Source: Enterocloster bolteae
GTDB taxonomy: Bacteria > Bacillota > Clostridia > Lachnospirales > Lachnospiraceae
NCBI RefSeq assembly: GCF_002234575.2
Contig: NZ_CP022464.2
Span: forward strand, 4,030,001 to 4,094,000
Reading direction: 5' to 3'
Length of the DNA: 64,000 nucleotides
Position numbers and translations under genes: made by a program. The stretch's first letter is position 1, and each line of letters starts with the position of its first letter. Positions 41,602-48,432 of this stretch are shown piece after piece. The notes under the pieces were generated by a model that had not been told where the DNA came from, made no database searches, and worked only from the letters and a program-made list of their open reading frames with translations.

Positions 41602-42798
41602 CTATTTTAAGTCTTTGTTACATAGTGCAGCTGCCGCTCCAACCAGTGCGATAGGAACCATGACATAGAAACTGGTGCTCCATCCAAAGCTGTCCAGCAG
41701 TGTCCCAAAAATCATGGTACTTAAAAATGCTCCCAGCCACTGCGCCGTATTCAGGACCGCAGACGCAGAACTGCCCTGGTTTGCCTTAACCACTTCAGTT
41801 ACGGATGTGAAACATAATCCGGCCTCTGCCATGGCGACAATACCGTACAATACTAAAAGAATTATGAAGTTTGAACTGTTAAACATGGGAATGGTCCCTA
41901 TCAGGACAGCAAACAGAATCATGGTTATAGCCAGAGGTTTCTTCCTGGAGCCCCACTTATCCGCAATCATGCCGCCCACAATTCCTACCGGTATGCCAAT
42001 CAGGCTGGCCACGCTTGTAAGCGTTCCTGCCAGTGTGGCGCTGATGCCGCCCACCTCGGTAAGATACGTAGGAAGATAATTGAACACGCCCATATGTGTA
42101 ATCATGTAAGCAAAAAATGTAATACAGACCAGCCATACCCCCTTATTGGCAAGCACATCTCCAAGGGTGGCTCCCACACTGCTTTCCTGTGCAGCCGCGC
42201 CGTCGGCCCCATCGTCAATCCCCTTGATGAAAATAACCCACAGCACCATGCCCACTGCCCCAAACCCTGCACTGAACCACCAGAAGTTTCTCCATGTACC
42301 TGAGGCGGCCATGACCGGCGCAAGGTTCAGCGCAATAATCTGCCCGAATGACATGAAGCACATCAGCAGTCCCATTGCAGTTCCGCGCTTTTCGTCTGAA
42401 AATGACGATGCCACTGCGGCCGGACCAATGGTCGCAAGAAACATGAGCCCGATACCTTCCACCATCCTGCTGACAAGCAGCAGGGTGTAATTACCTGCAA
42501 CAGCACCCATGGAAGAACCAATGATGATGGCTGCAAGAGAAAACAGCCCTGTTTTAAATGTTCCGTACTTGGTTGTCAGCATTCCCATCGGTATGGAAAG
42601 GAATATGCCAGATATAACAAATATGGACATCAGCATGCCTGAAAGCGTGCTGTTAGCAATTGCCAGATCAGATACAATGTTTGTCAATACCGGCGCAACC
42701 TTGTTCATACAGATGGAACCTGCAACCATTGATATCAGCATTACGACAAGAACCATACCTGGTGACCGCTTACGTGAATCAGCTGCATTTGTACCCAT
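41602..42798 (-). CDS. MFS transporter (CynX/NimT-like)
   Basis: 398 residues, 12 hydrophobic helices in two halves around a central loop near residue 195 (GIDDGADGAAAQESS). A motif-A-like segment (GMLTTKYGTFKTG) is between helices 2 and 3 and the second half has GGMIADKWGSRKKP. GAGGAGG is 7 bases before the ATG. First gene of the operon behind a near-consensus promoter. It likely imports the amide or acid that the operon degrades. Confidence 0.88.
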   Translation of the reverse strand: MGTNAADSRKRSPGMVLVVMLISMVAGSICMNKVAPVLTNIVSDLAIANSTLSGMLMSIFVISGIFLSIPMGMLTTKYGTFKTGLFSLAAIIIGSSMGAVAGNYTLLLVSRMVEGIGLMFLATIGPAAVASSFSDEKRGTAMGLLMCFMSFGQIIALNLAPVMAASGTWRNFWWFSAGFGAVGMVLWVIFIKGIDDGADGAAAQESSVGATLGDVLANKGVWLVCITFFAYMITHMGVFNYLPTYLTEVGGISATLAGTLTSVASLIGIPVGIVGGMIADKWGSRKKPLAITMILFAVLIGTIPMFNSSNFIILLVLYGIVAMAEAGLCFTSVTEVVKANQGSSASAVLNTAQWLGAFLSTMIFGTLLDSFGWSTSFYVMVPIALVGAAAALCNKDLK

Positions 42799-43114
42799 GA
42801 AAAATCCTCCTCATATTGTAATGACAGCCTATTACCTTTCCTCAGGTGTAGGCTAATCCGTGGCCGGCATATGCCCTGCCACACCCCCATTTACTTTCAT
42901 CAGCCTGTTACTGTATGATTCAACTGAACCTTCTCCCTCCTTTCGTATTCATGTTTTGTCCGGACATTACCTGGTGTTGCCAGACAGTAATCACTGTGCT
43001 GATTTATCTAAAATGCATACCTGCATTCTATTCCCTTATTTAATGTAAAAGAAACATTCTTACCCGTTTTTGTTTCTTTATACGAAACGTCATTTCTTAT
43101 AAAGAACTATCTTT
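42799..43114. other. Long leader of the amidase/oxidoreductase operon, no gene
   Basis: From the promoter at 43115-43143 to the MFS ATG is about 310 bases. Apart from two operator-like dyads next to the promoter I found no gene; short minus-strand frames there end after a few codons. The length is unusual and may hide post-transcriptional control. Confidence 0.45.
43072..43106. promoter_or_regulatory. Two operator-like dyads downstream of the operon promoter
   Basis: GTTTC-N7-GAAAC at 43072-43088 and TTCTT-ATA-AAGAA at 43094-43106 lie just downstream of the -10 box. Both share a TTTCTT/ATA core. The GTTTC/GAAAC form resembles IclR-family sites, and an IclR gene is adjacent. Confidence 0.5.
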
Positions 43115-43143
43115 ACTATACAACCGATATACGCAAATGTCAA
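43115..43143 (-). promoter_or_regulatory. Promoter of the MFS-amidase-oxidoreductase operon
   Basis: Minus-strand TTGACA (43138-43143), 17-base spacer, TATAGT (43115-43120). Confidence 0.75.
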
Positions 43144-43152
43144 TAAACAATC

Positions 43153-43188
43153 AAAAAAAATGCGCTGTTTTGTGAAAAACAGTGCATT
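43153..43188 (-). terminator. Terminator of the IclR gene
   Basis: AATGCACTGTTTT (43188-43176, minus) and AAAACAGCGCATT (43171-43159) form a 13-base stem with one mismatch and a TCAC loop, followed by eight T. It separates IclR transcription from the operon downstream. Confidence 0.9.
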
Positions 43189-43220
43189 CCCCAAATAAAC
43201 CATATTCTCTTCTATACCGG

Positions 43221-43985
43221 CTACGCCAGTTCAGCCGATATCTGCCTTGCTGTCTCCTTTATCTCCCTGATGAATTCGTCCTGTCTGGCATACATCTTGT
43301 CCCTGAACCCGGAAATACTCACAGCAGCAACAACCTTCCCCTTAAAATTTACCACCGGAGCGGCAAAGCATACCAGGCCTTCCTCACTCTCCTCCTTATC
43401 ACAAGCATATCCCTGCTGCCTTATCCTATCAAGTTCCTCCCGCAGCTCCTTTTCGTCCTTAATTGTATATCGGGTCATCTGGCTGAACTCCGTATTCTTA
43501 ATATAACTCTCAATCTGGGCTTCATCGCAAAAAGCAAGCTGGGCTTTCCCGGTTCCTGTCAGATGGGCTTTCCTGGTCATACCTACTGAGGATTCCATCC
43601 AGATTGAGGAATCCCCCCGGACCTTATCAAAAAACTGGACCTTCGTATCATCCACCAGGACTGCCAGGTGGGTCGTCTCCTTTGTCCTTGCTGATAAATC
43701 CACCAGATAAGGATGTGCAATCCCTGTAATCTCCATCCTGCTGGTTACAATGGAACCAATGGTAGCCAGGCGGTAACCAAGCCTGTACCGGTTATTCTCT
43801 GTTTTTGTTACCATCTTATGCTTTTCAAGGGTATTCAACATCCTAAAAATACTGCTCTTCCCATAATCCGTCATGGACACCATATCAGCCAGGCTAAGCT
43901 CTTCATGGTCACAGAGCAGTTCAATTAATGACAGCGAATTGTCTACTGACTGTAATATATACTGATTCACGTTCGTATTCTGCAT
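43221..43985 (-). CDS. IclR-family transcriptional regulator
   Basis: 254 residues. N-terminal winged helix (residues 12-70: LSLADMVSMTDYGKSSIFRMLNTL), then the IclR effector domain with THLAVLVDDTKVQFF near residue 105, LTGTGKAQLAF and GLVCFAAPVVNFKGKVVAAVSISG. GGAG lies 9 bases before the ATG. Encoded upstream of, and on the same strand as, the amidase-to-butyrate-kinase operon, with a terminator between. It probably senses the operon substrate and binds the dyads next to its promoter. Confidence 0.9.
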   Translation of the reverse strand: MQNTNVNQYILQSVDNSLSLIELLCDHEELSLADMVSMTDYGKSSIFRMLNTLEKHKMVTKTENNRYRLGYRLATIGSIVTSRMEITGIAHPYLVDLSARTKETTHLAVLVDDTKVQFFDKVRGDSSIWMESSVGMTRKAHLTGTGKAQLAFCDEAQIESYIKNTEFSQMTRYTIKDEKELREELDRIRQQGYACDKEESEEGLVCFAAPVVNFKGKVVAAVSISGFRDKMYARQDEFIREIKETARQISAELA

Positions 43986-44093
43986 CTTATTTCTCCAACT
44001 GCTATTGTTATAATAAGTATATTATAGCAAACCATGGCTGTAACTTCTAGCCCGCAGACATGTTTTTTTATCCCCCCTGGCGGCAGTTAAGAA

Positions 44094-45500
44094 TTACTTA
44101 CCATAGGAACTGCTTCCGCCTTCCGCACCTTCCCTTAAGGCTCCGTCCTCCCTCTGCATCCTTCTAAAAATACGGGCCAGCATAATAACAGATGCAATGG
44201 AAAGCACCAGCTCCGCCACCAGCTGGGCATAGGAAAGACCGTACAGCGGGAACAGGAGGTTTAACAGGTACAGGGCCGGAATCTCCAGCACGATTTTACG
44301 CAGTATGGCAAAGCTCAGTGCTGCCTTTCCCATGCCCACTGCCTGAAATACCCCTACTGCCAGAAAATCCATGCACAGGAACGGAAGTCCCAGGCAGAAC
44401 CCCCGGAGGAACCTTGTGCCGTAAGCCACAATCGCTTCATTGTCCATAAACGCCCTTGTAAGTAAGCCCGCCCCGGCAAAATACCCCAGGGATACCACCA
44501 CCAGAAACGGCAGCAGGGTCTTGATGGTAAAGAATATGGTTTCCTTCATTCTCCTGTGGTTGCCGCTGGCATAGTTGTAGCTGATAAGGGGCATGATTCC
44601 CTGGGAAAAGCCCATGGCTACCTGCAGGGGAACCATGTTGATTTTCTGGGTAATGCCCATGGCAGCCACTGCCTGGGCGCCGTAGGAGGATGTAAAATTG
44701 TTCAGTATGGTCATACCTGTCACATTCAGAAGATTCTGGATTGCCGCCGGTATACCCACGGCGCACACTCCCAGCACAATGTACTTCTGAAGCGAAAACT
44801 TCTCTGGATTGATACAGACAAAGGTTGTTTTCCTTCTAACCCGGAGCAGCACAAAAAAATAGACACAGGCAACACAGTTGGAAAGAAACGTGGCAAGGCC
44901 GGCTCCCGCCGCTCCCATATCAAACCCCCACGGCAGAATAAAGATAGGATCCAAAATGATATTCAACAGACAGCCGCTCATGGTTCCGATGCTGGCATGA
45001 AGGGATGAACCTTCAGCTCGGACCATGTATGCCATTACCACATTCAGGATAGCCGGAGCAGCTCCAAAGAGCACAGTCCATTTCAGATATCCGGCCGTTG
45101 CATCCATTGTGTTGGCATCCGCCCCCAGAAGAATCAGCAGAGGATTCAGGCCAACCGTGCACAGAACTGAAAAAAGAAGGCCGAAAAACAGGGCGCAGTA
45201 AAACCCGAACGCGCTGCTGCGCCGGACCGACTCATAATCGCGGCGCCCCAATGCCCGGCTCATCATGCTGGAGCTTCCCACGCCGAACAGGTTGTTGACC
45301 GCATTGAAGGCCAGGAGTACAGGCGCCGCCAGCGTCACCGCGGCATTCTGCACAGGGTTGTTCATCATCCCCACAAAGTATGTATCCGCCAGGTTGTAAA
45401 TCACCATGACCAGCGAGCTCAGGATAGTGGGTACTGCCAGCTGCATCACGGCCTTTGGAACTGGTGTCTTTTCGAATAAAATGGTCTTGTCATCCATCAT
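44094..45500 (-). CDS. MATE-family multidrug efflux transporter
   Basis: 468 residues, 12 hydrophobic helices. MATE features: VPTILSSLVMVIYNLADTYF near residue 25, the NPVQNAAVTLA region, and the second-half counterpart IQNLLNVTGMTILNNF near 255. AAGGAGG precedes an ATG-ATG pair. Na+- or H+-coupled export of cations or drugs. A MerR regulator with a drug-sensor-like domain is encoded 700 bases away on the other strand, which could link the two. Confidence 0.9.
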   Translation of the reverse strand: MMDDKTILFEKTPVPKAVMQLAVPTILSSLVMVIYNLADTYFVGMMNNPVQNAAVTLAAPVLLAFNAVNNLFGVGSSSMMSRALGRRDYESVRRSSAFGFYCALFFGLLFSVLCTVGLNPLLILLGADANTMDATAGYLKWTVLFGAAPAILNVVMAYMVRAEGSSLHASIGTMSGCLLNIILDPIFILPWGFDMGAAGAGLATFLSNCVACVYFFVLLRVRRKTTFVCINPEKFSLQKYIVLGVCAVGIPAAIQNLLNVTGMTILNNFTSSYGAQAVAAMGITQKINMVPLQVAMGFSQGIMPLISYNYASGNHRRMKETIFFTIKTLLPFLVVVSLGYFAGAGLLTRAFMDNEAIVAYGTRFLRGFCLGLPFLCMDFLAVGVFQAVGMGKAALSFAILRKIVLEIPALYLLNLLFPLYGLSYAQLVAELVLSIASVIMLARIFRRMQREDGALREGAEGGSSSYGK

Positions 45501-45671
45501 ATGTAAATTGCCTCCTTGCCCCGCACAGACAGACTGTGCAGGCTTCTTTTGATTCTACCACGGGAAGGATTACAAAACAAGCTCTTCATCTCCCTTCAAA
45601 CCGGTCCTGGCAATGCGGCAAGACCGCCGCCTTCGCCCTCCGGGGAAATTTTCAACACAAAATTCCAACGC

Positions 45672-45704
45672 AAAAGGCGGGTCCGGCCACTGCCGGTACC
45701 CGCC
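45672..45704 (-). terminator. Terminator of the Cys-rich gene
   Basis: GGCGGGT..CCGGC and GCCGG..ACCCGCC arms (45676-45704) form a GC-rich stem followed on the minus strand by TTTTGCGTT. Confidence 0.8.
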
Positions 45705-45712
45705 CTCCTGTT

Positions 45713-46009
45713 TTATCGGTTGATAGGACGCCAATTCCGCCTTCCGTCCTCAAATCCCACTCTGTATCCTTCGTTAAAACCTGCGCGGTAAGCCTGGCGC
45801 CTCTCGCCTGCACACGGGTCCCATACCGGCCACCAGTTATTATCCCAGTCATTCTGGTTGGAGCCCCAGCACCTGCAGCATCTGCAGCACCGGCAGCATC
45901 TGCAGTTGCCACCGCAGCCATTACCGCAGTTACCACCGCAGTTATTACCGCAATTATTGCCACAATTACAACATCTACAACACCTACAGCAGCATCTATT
46001 ACAACACAT
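45713..46009 (-). CDS. Extremely Cys-rich small protein, likely spore-associated
   Basis: 98 residues, 23 Cys. Residues 1-47 contain 22 Cys in CC, CCC and CRCCRC runs framing four Asn/Gly steps (CGNNCGNNCGGNCGNGCGGNC region, residues 16-36). Residues 48-65 are Trp/Asn/Asp-rich and the tail has a repeated GF/GY pattern (YRAGFNEGYRVGFEDGRR, residues 74-91). AGAGGAGG is 8 bases before the ATG at 46009; a longer frame to 46066 lacks one. No signal peptide. The promoter matches sigma-K form, so a late mother-cell, disulfide-linked coat or crust protein is the best guess. I do not recognise a named family. Confidence 0.8.
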   Translation of the reverse strand: MCCNRCCCRCCRCCNCGNNCGNNCGGNCGNGCGGNCRCCRCCRCCRCWGSNQNDWDNNWWPVWDPCAGERRQAYRAGFNEGYRVGFEDGRRNWRPINR

Positions 46010-46043
46010 ATCAAAACCTCCTCTAATAAATATGATTATGGTA

Positions 46044-46072
46044 TATTGTATGGGACAGGTGGACAATGTGTT
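46044..46072 (-). promoter_or_regulatory. Sigma-K-like sporulation promoter of the Cys-rich gene
   Basis: Minus-strand CATACAATA (46052-46044) fits the sigma-K -10 form CATANNNTA, and AACA (46072-46069) lies 16 bases upstream where a -35 AC is expected. The CATACAAT core also suits sigma-E. Start to ATG distance is about 30 bases. Confidence 0.55.
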
Positions 46073-46118
46073 ACTCTTTCCAAGGGCTTTTCCTTTTTGT
46101 GTACTTGCTGTGTAAATA

Positions 46119-46147
46119 TTTACAAACCCCTTTCAATGGACTATACT
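46119..46147 (+). promoter_or_regulatory. Promoter of the MerR gene
   Basis: TTTACA (46119-46124), 17-base spacer, TATACT (46142-46147), about 50 bases before the GTG at 46196. Confidence 0.6.
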
Positions 46148-46195
46148 TATTTTGGAACATCGTGGGTAACATCTTATGAAACGGGGGAAGGGGTC

Positions 46196-47044
46196 GTGTC
46201 TGAAATCAAGGATAAGTATTCCGTGGGGGAAGCTGCCAGACTGAGCAATGTGAGCACAAAAACACTGCGGTATTACGATGAAATTCAGCTTATCATACCT
46301 GATATTGATGAGAACAATAATTACCGTTATTATACAAAAGACCAGATTCAGGATATTATCACCACAAAAAAATTAAAGAATGCAGGCTTGAAATTAAATG
46401 AAATCCGGGATTACCTGCAAAAGAACCAGAGACAGGATAAGGTCAAATTGCTCAACCGAAAGATTGAGGACTGCTCCAGGGAGCTTACGCGCCTGCGCAA
46501 AAGCATACTGCGCCTCAGCGATTTCCGCGACCGCCTGTCAGACCAGTTTTATGATAATCTGTCCTCCACTGCCGGACAGGTGAAACGTGAAATCTATTCT
46601 CCCGGACTCATTGCCTTTTCCAATCATTACAGCAGCGCCTATGTCAGCAACCTCTTTCTGGAGTATGAAATAGAGCTGGAAAATTATATGGACACGCGCC
46701 ACCTGGAGATTGCCGGTAAACTGACCGCATTCTTTTATGACCATTTCAGCCACCAGTTTTTTGATATTCCCACCCACTTTCAGATTTTTTATCCTATTAA
46801 AGAAACCCAGATCAGAGACAGCCAAATCAAGGTCATGCCGGAATATCCGTGTCTCACCACCATACACCTTGGCAGCTATAAGGAAATCATGGAGGCCTAC
46901 CACCGGACTCTGGCCTATGCAAAGAAAAACGGAATCATATTGACAGGCCAGTCTTTTGAAAGCTATTTCATCGGACCCAATCTGATTAAAAACGCAGATG
47001 AGTTTGTCACAAAAATTCACATGGTCATCTGCCAAAATCCATAG
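46196..47044 (+). CDS. MerR-family regulator with GyrI-like effector-binding domain
   Basis: 282 residues from a GTG at 46196 with GGGGGAAGGGG just upstream. Residues 7-75 are the MerR helix-turn-helix and wing (YSVGEAARLSNVSTKTLRYYDE). A coiled dimer helix follows (residues 85-125), and residues 135-282 resemble the BltR/BmrR-type GyrI ligand domain (YPCLTTIHLGSYKEIMEAY and the ESYFIGP strand with a central Glu). The frame stays open far upstream only because it runs antisense through the Cys-rich gene. It may sense hydrophobic cations or another small molecule; target candidates are the MATE pump and the operon downstream. Confidence 0.88.
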   Translation: MSEIKDKYSVGEAARLSNVSTKTLRYYDEIQLIIPDIDENNNYRYYTKDQIQDIITTKKLKNAGLKLNEIRDYLQKNQRQDKVKLLNRKIEDCSRELTRLRKSILRLSDFRDRLSDQFYDNLSSTAGQVKREIYSPGLIAFSNHYSSAYVSNLFLEYEIELENYMDTRHLEIAGKLTAFFYDHFSHQFFDIPTHFQIFYPIKETQIRDSQIKVMPEYPCLTTIHLGSYKEIMEAYHRTLAYAKKNGIILTGQSFESYFIGPNLIKNADEFVTKIHMVICQNP

Positions 47045-47060
47045 CGCTTTGTTTTTCTGC

Positions 47061-47090
47061 AACCTTCCCCTTAAGAGGAAGGTTTTTCTT
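47061..47090 (+). terminator. Terminator of the MerR gene
   Basis: AACCTTCC (47061-47068) pairs with GGAAGGTT (47077-47084), then TTTCTTTTT. The stem sequence also resembles MerR-type operators, but its position 17 bases after the stop codon and the T run favour termination. Confidence 0.85.
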
Positions 47091-47120
47091 TTTCAATTCG
47101 GTTTTATTTCAAAATATTTC

Positions 47121-47152
47121 TTGACAATCCCTTATAGAGCATACCTTATAAT
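47121..47152 (+). promoter_or_regulatory. Promoter with a 20-base spacer ahead of the GcvP-like operon
   Basis: TTGACA (47121-47126) and TATAAT (47147-47152) are both perfect but 20 bases apart. Over-long spacers of 19-20 bases are the hallmark of promoters activated by MerR-family proteins, and a MerR gene ends 77 bases upstream. Confidence 0.65.
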
Positions 47153-47248
47153 GACATTAGTTAATTTTTAAACATATTATCAGATTATTAATCCATAAAG
47201 AAAGGAGATTACTTAAATCATCAGCAGCGGATTAAGTACATAAATAAT

Positions 47249-48397
47249 ATGAAAAAAATAGGATTTATCGTAAATCCTGTGGCTGGTATCGGAGGAAAAG
47301 TAGGATTAAAGGGTTCGGACGGAACACAGACCCTGAAAAAAGCCCTGGAGCTTGGCGCTGTTCCTGAAGCAGGCGCAAAGGCTCTGGGCACCATGAAGCT
47401 TTTAAAGCCAATGGAACAACAGCTGGAAATCCATACCTGCCCAGGCAATATGGGTGAGGACATCTGCAAACAGGCCGGGTTAAACTACCGCTTAGCTGAG
47501 GGGACCAAAGCCTGGAGCCAGTGCTCCCCCTCTTCCCGGAACACTACCCCCAAAGACACCATGGACGCTGCCGGGATGCTCTGCAATGAAGGAGTGGACC
47601 TGATTCTGTTTGCCGGCGGCGACGGAACCGCGCGCAACATCCTGGATGCAGTGGGAACCTCTATTCCGGTCCTGGGCATCCCGGCGGGATGTAAGATACA
47701 TTCTGCAGTCTATGCCCGCACCCCCAGGGCAGCCGGCGAACTGATGCTCCGGTATGCAGAGGGCAGGGTCATGGAATACAGGGAAGCAGAAGTCATGGAT
47801 ATTGACGAAAATCTGTTCCGCCAGGGCATCTGCGACGCCAGGCTGTACGGATACCTGAAGGTCCCCAATGAAAAGAAATTTGTCCAGAATTTAAAAAGCG
47901 GCAGGGGCTGCTCAGAGGACGCGTCCATCCAGTCCATGTGCATGTACGTCAGCCGGCTCATAGAACAGGAGCCGGAATATCTCTACATTGTGGGTACCGG
48001 ATCCACCACGGCCCGGCTGATGAATTATATGGGTAAGCCCAACACCCTGTTAGGGGTGGATCTCCTTTTCCAGGGCCAGGTCATAGGCTCAGACTGCACG
48101 GAGCAGGATATCCTGGCAGCGCTTAAGAAGTATCCCAGGGCTAAAATCATAGTCACTGTGATCGGAGGACAGGGATATATTTTCGGCAGGGGAAACCAGC
48201 AGATCTCCGCCGAAGTCATACGCAGGGTGGGGACGAAAAACATCATGGTCATTGCCTCCAGGGACAAAATCTTTTCTCTGGGCGGAAACCCTCTTCTGAT
48301 TGACACGGGCGACGAGGAGGTAAACCGCATGCTCACCGGTTATATCCCGGTCACCACCGGGTACAAGGACGTAATCATGGCAAACGTAATTTATTAA
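47249..48397 (+). CDS. ATP-NAD kinase-like protein (AcoX type)
   Basis: 382 residues. IGFIVNPVAGIGGKVGLKGSD at the N-terminus, FAGGDGTARNIL near residue 120 (GGDGT motif of NAD and diacylglycerol kinases) and GIPAGCKIHSAVYA near 140. The long C-terminal part (VGTGSTTARLMNYMG and VIGGQGYIFGRGNQQIS) matches AcoX/NAD-kinase relatives tied to catabolic operons. The ribosome site is odd: a strong AAAGGAG sits 41 bases before the ATG and nothing convincing is nearer. First gene of the GcvP-like operon; it may supply NADP or modify another nucleotide for that pathway. Confidence 0.85.
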   Translation: MKKIGFIVNPVAGIGGKVGLKGSDGTQTLKKALELGAVPEAGAKALGTMKLLKPMEQQLEIHTCPGNMGEDICKQAGLNYRLAEGTKAWSQCSPSSRNTTPKDTMDAAGMLCNEGVDLILFAGGDGTARNILDAVGTSIPVLGIPAGCKIHSAVYARTPRAAGELMLRYAEGRVMEYREAEVMDIDENLFRQGICDARLYGYLKVPNEKKFVQNLKSGRGCSEDASIQSMCMYVSRLIEQEPEYLYIVGTGSTTARLMNYMGKPNTLLGVDLLFQGQVIGSDCTEQDILAALKKYPRAKIIVTVIGGQGYIFGRGNQQISAEVIRRVGTKNIMVIASRDKIFSLGGNPLLIDTGDEEVNRMLTGYIPVTTGYKDVIMANVIY

Positions 48398-48432
48398 ATC
48401 CACAAATAAAATCAAAAATCAGGAGGTAAGAA

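Noticed and set aside
45455..46195. Long N-terminal extension of the MerR frame (about 247 codons)
   Set aside because: It runs antisense through the Cys-rich gene, encodes Ala/Thr/Pro low-complexity sequence, and the MerR domain begins right after a GTG with its own ribosome site at 46196.
47061..47084. MerR-type operator AACCTTCC/GGAAGGTT
   Set aside because: The sequence resembles drug-responsive MerR operators, but it follows the stop codon, is backed by a T run and is not within a promoter, so a terminator is more likely.
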